Below are positions 5,176-6,014 of a stretch of DNA of 6,014 bases, in pieces. Each line of letters opens with the position of its first letter. Positions within the stretch are counted from its first letter, which is position 1. The notes beneath the pieces were generated by a model. It saw only the letters and a list, made by a program, of their open reading frames with translations, was not told the DNA's origin and ran no database searches. Source of the stretch: Desulfuromonadales bacterium C00003107 (GTDB lineage Bacteria > Desulfobacterota > Desulfuromonadia > Desulfuromonadales > Syntrophotaleaceae); the NCBI GenBank assembly GCA_001751225.1, contig MAXT01000185.1:1-6014 (forward strand), given 5' to 3'. Made by a program: the position numbers and the translations under genes.

Positions 5176-6014
5176 TCACTGGCCGCTGTTTCTCACTTTG
5201 GCTCCCAGAGCATCGGTCAGGCGTTTTAAGGCCGGTGAGTGGTCGTCGGGATCGAGATGCACGTCGAGAATCGACGGCCCGTCGCTGCAGGCCAAGGCGG
5301 CCTGCAGGGCCTGCTCGAAATCCGTTTCGGTAAAGACCTCAAACCCCTGGCCAGCGCCGATCATCTCCGGCAGTCGGCTGAAGCGCCAGGCGGGGATATC
5401 GTTGAAGCGGCCGTCGGTCATCGGCCGTTCGGTGCCGTAGCCGCCGTTGTTGAGCACCACCACGATGGGCGACAGGCCGAAACGAGCTGCGGTAGAAAGT
5501 TCCATGCCGGTCATCTGGAAGGCGCCGTCACCGACGAGCACAAGGGGGCGCAGCTCGGGGCGGGCCAGCTGGGCGCCGATGGCGCCGGGGACGGCAAAAC
5601 CCATGGAGGTGTAATAGGCCGGGGACAGAAAGGCCGACGGATGGCGGATGGTGAGGTCGGCGGCGGCGAACATCGCTTCACCAGGGTCGGCCAGCAGCAC
5701 CGTATGGTCGTCGATGAAGCTTTCTAGGTATTCGAAAAGGCGACTGATGGTAATAGGTGCATTTTGCGCTGCAAAGGGCTGTGGGGTCAACGCCGGCTTG
5801 CCAACAGTCGGCTCACGCTGCGGAAGGTTCCGGTCGAGCAGACCGGGCAGGAAGTCGGCCAGCAGCACTTCGGGATATTGGTGGAAGGCGATGGAGCTGC
5901 CGTCGCTGGAGGAGGAAATGGTCAGGGCCTGATCGAGTTTGGCGGTAAAGATGCCAAGGTTGATGTCGGTCATGAAGGAGCCGAGCATGAGAAGGCAGTC
6001 GCTCTGCTCCACCG
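5176..6014 (-). CDS. Thiamine-diphosphate-dependent 2-oxo acid decarboxylase (pyruvate/indolepyruvate type), C-terminal half
   Basis: Decarboxylates a 2-oxo acid to an aldehyde using thiamine diphosphate and Mg2+. About 279 C-terminal residues are visible of a family length of about 550; the 5' end lies beyond the right edge, and the GTG at 6012 is most likely an internal valine codon. Counting from that Val as 1, LLMLGSFMTDINLGIFTA (7-24) belongs to the middle domain as in indolepyruvate decarboxylases. The cofactor motif runs from GDGAFQMTGMELST (161-174) to NNGGYGTERP (188-197), with Asp162 and Asn189 as Mg2+/diphosphate ligands. Glu195 aligns with the catalytic glutamate of the usual YTIE/YTVE motif. 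RFNDIPAWRF (202-211) also resembles indolepyruvate decarboxylase. Substrate could be pyruvate, indolepyruvate, phenylpyruvate or a branched-chain oxo acid. The catalytic N-terminal glutamate and His pair lie outside the window. Acetolactate synthase is less likely given the NDIPAW motif and the short C-terminus. Confidence 0.88.
   Translation of the reverse strand, partial: VEQSDCLLMLGSFMTDINLGIFTAKLDQALTISSSSDGSSIAFHQYPEVLLADFLPGLLDRNLPQREPTVGKPALTPQPFAAQNAPITISRLFEYLESFIDDHTVLLADPGEAMFAAADLTIRHPSAFLSPAYYTSMGFAVPGAIGAQLARPELRPLVLVGDGAFQMTGMELSTAARFGLSPIVVVLNNGGYGTERPMTDGRFNDIPAWRFSRLPEMIGAGQGFEVFTETDFEQALQAALACSDGPSILDVHLDPDDHSPALKRLTDALGAKVRNSGQ

Noticed and set aside
5239..5727. 162-residue plus-strand open frame
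   Set aside because: It lies opposite the clearly homologous decarboxylase frame and has the Gly/His/Ala-rich look of an antisense shadow in GC-rich DNA.
6010..6012. GTG at 6012 as the start of the decarboxylase
   Set aside because: It falls in the middle of the family's domain order; about half of the protein should lie upstream, so the gene is cut by the window edge.

Overview
The window reads as ordinary chromosome from an anaerobic, moderately GC-rich bacterium. I suspect a desulfuromonad/Geobacter-type lineage (Desulfobacterota), but this is inferred from gene content and not proven. The clues are a full three-domain NifU encoded with NifS and no visible nitrogen-regulation signals, a sodium:alanine/glycine symporter, a two-gene YeeE/YedE sulfur transporter and a pyruvate/indolepyruvate-type decarboxylase. 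I see no phage, transposon, CRISPR, tRNA or rRNA sequence.

Layout. Positions 1-1557 (minus strand) hold nifU followed by nifS, overlapping by 4 bases (ATGA); nifS runs off the left edge. Their likely sigma-70-type promoter is at 1642-1670 and overlaps a 13-base direct repeat with 21-base spacing. Positions 1678-1980 hold no convincing gene. This stretch forms the upstream region of a plus-strand AGCS symporter (1981-3327) and contains inverted repeats that cannot all form at once. After a 93-base gap with a candidate promoter and a hairpin come a hotdog-fold thioesterase (3421-3960) and two half-size YeeE/YedE membrane proteins (4004-4543 and 4543-5070) that overlap by one base. A strong intrinsic terminator (5102-5140) ends this plus-strand group. 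The C-terminal half of a minus-strand thiamine-diphosphate-dependent 2-oxo acid decarboxylase (5176 to the right edge) converges on it.

How the genes could work together. NifS (cysteine desulfurase) and NifU (scaffold and carrier) form an iron-sulfur cluster assembly unit. The YeeE/YedE pair probably imports a small sulfur species such as thiosulfate, by homology with TsuA. The two units therefore share a sulfur theme, but they lie on opposite strands in separate transcription units, so a functional link is only a suggestion. The symporter, thioesterase and decarboxylase have no evident pathway link to one another.

Two translation starts are best placed inside longer open frames. The thioesterase probably starts at 3421. 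The first YeeE/YedE half probably starts at a GTG at 4004 behind a strong Shine-Dalgarno sequence. I found no clearly undescribed system. The most interesting items are the spaced repeat in the nifUS promoter, the mutually exclusive inverted repeats ahead of the symporter gene, the altered active-site motif of the decarboxylase, and the split sulfur transporter downstream of a thioesterase.
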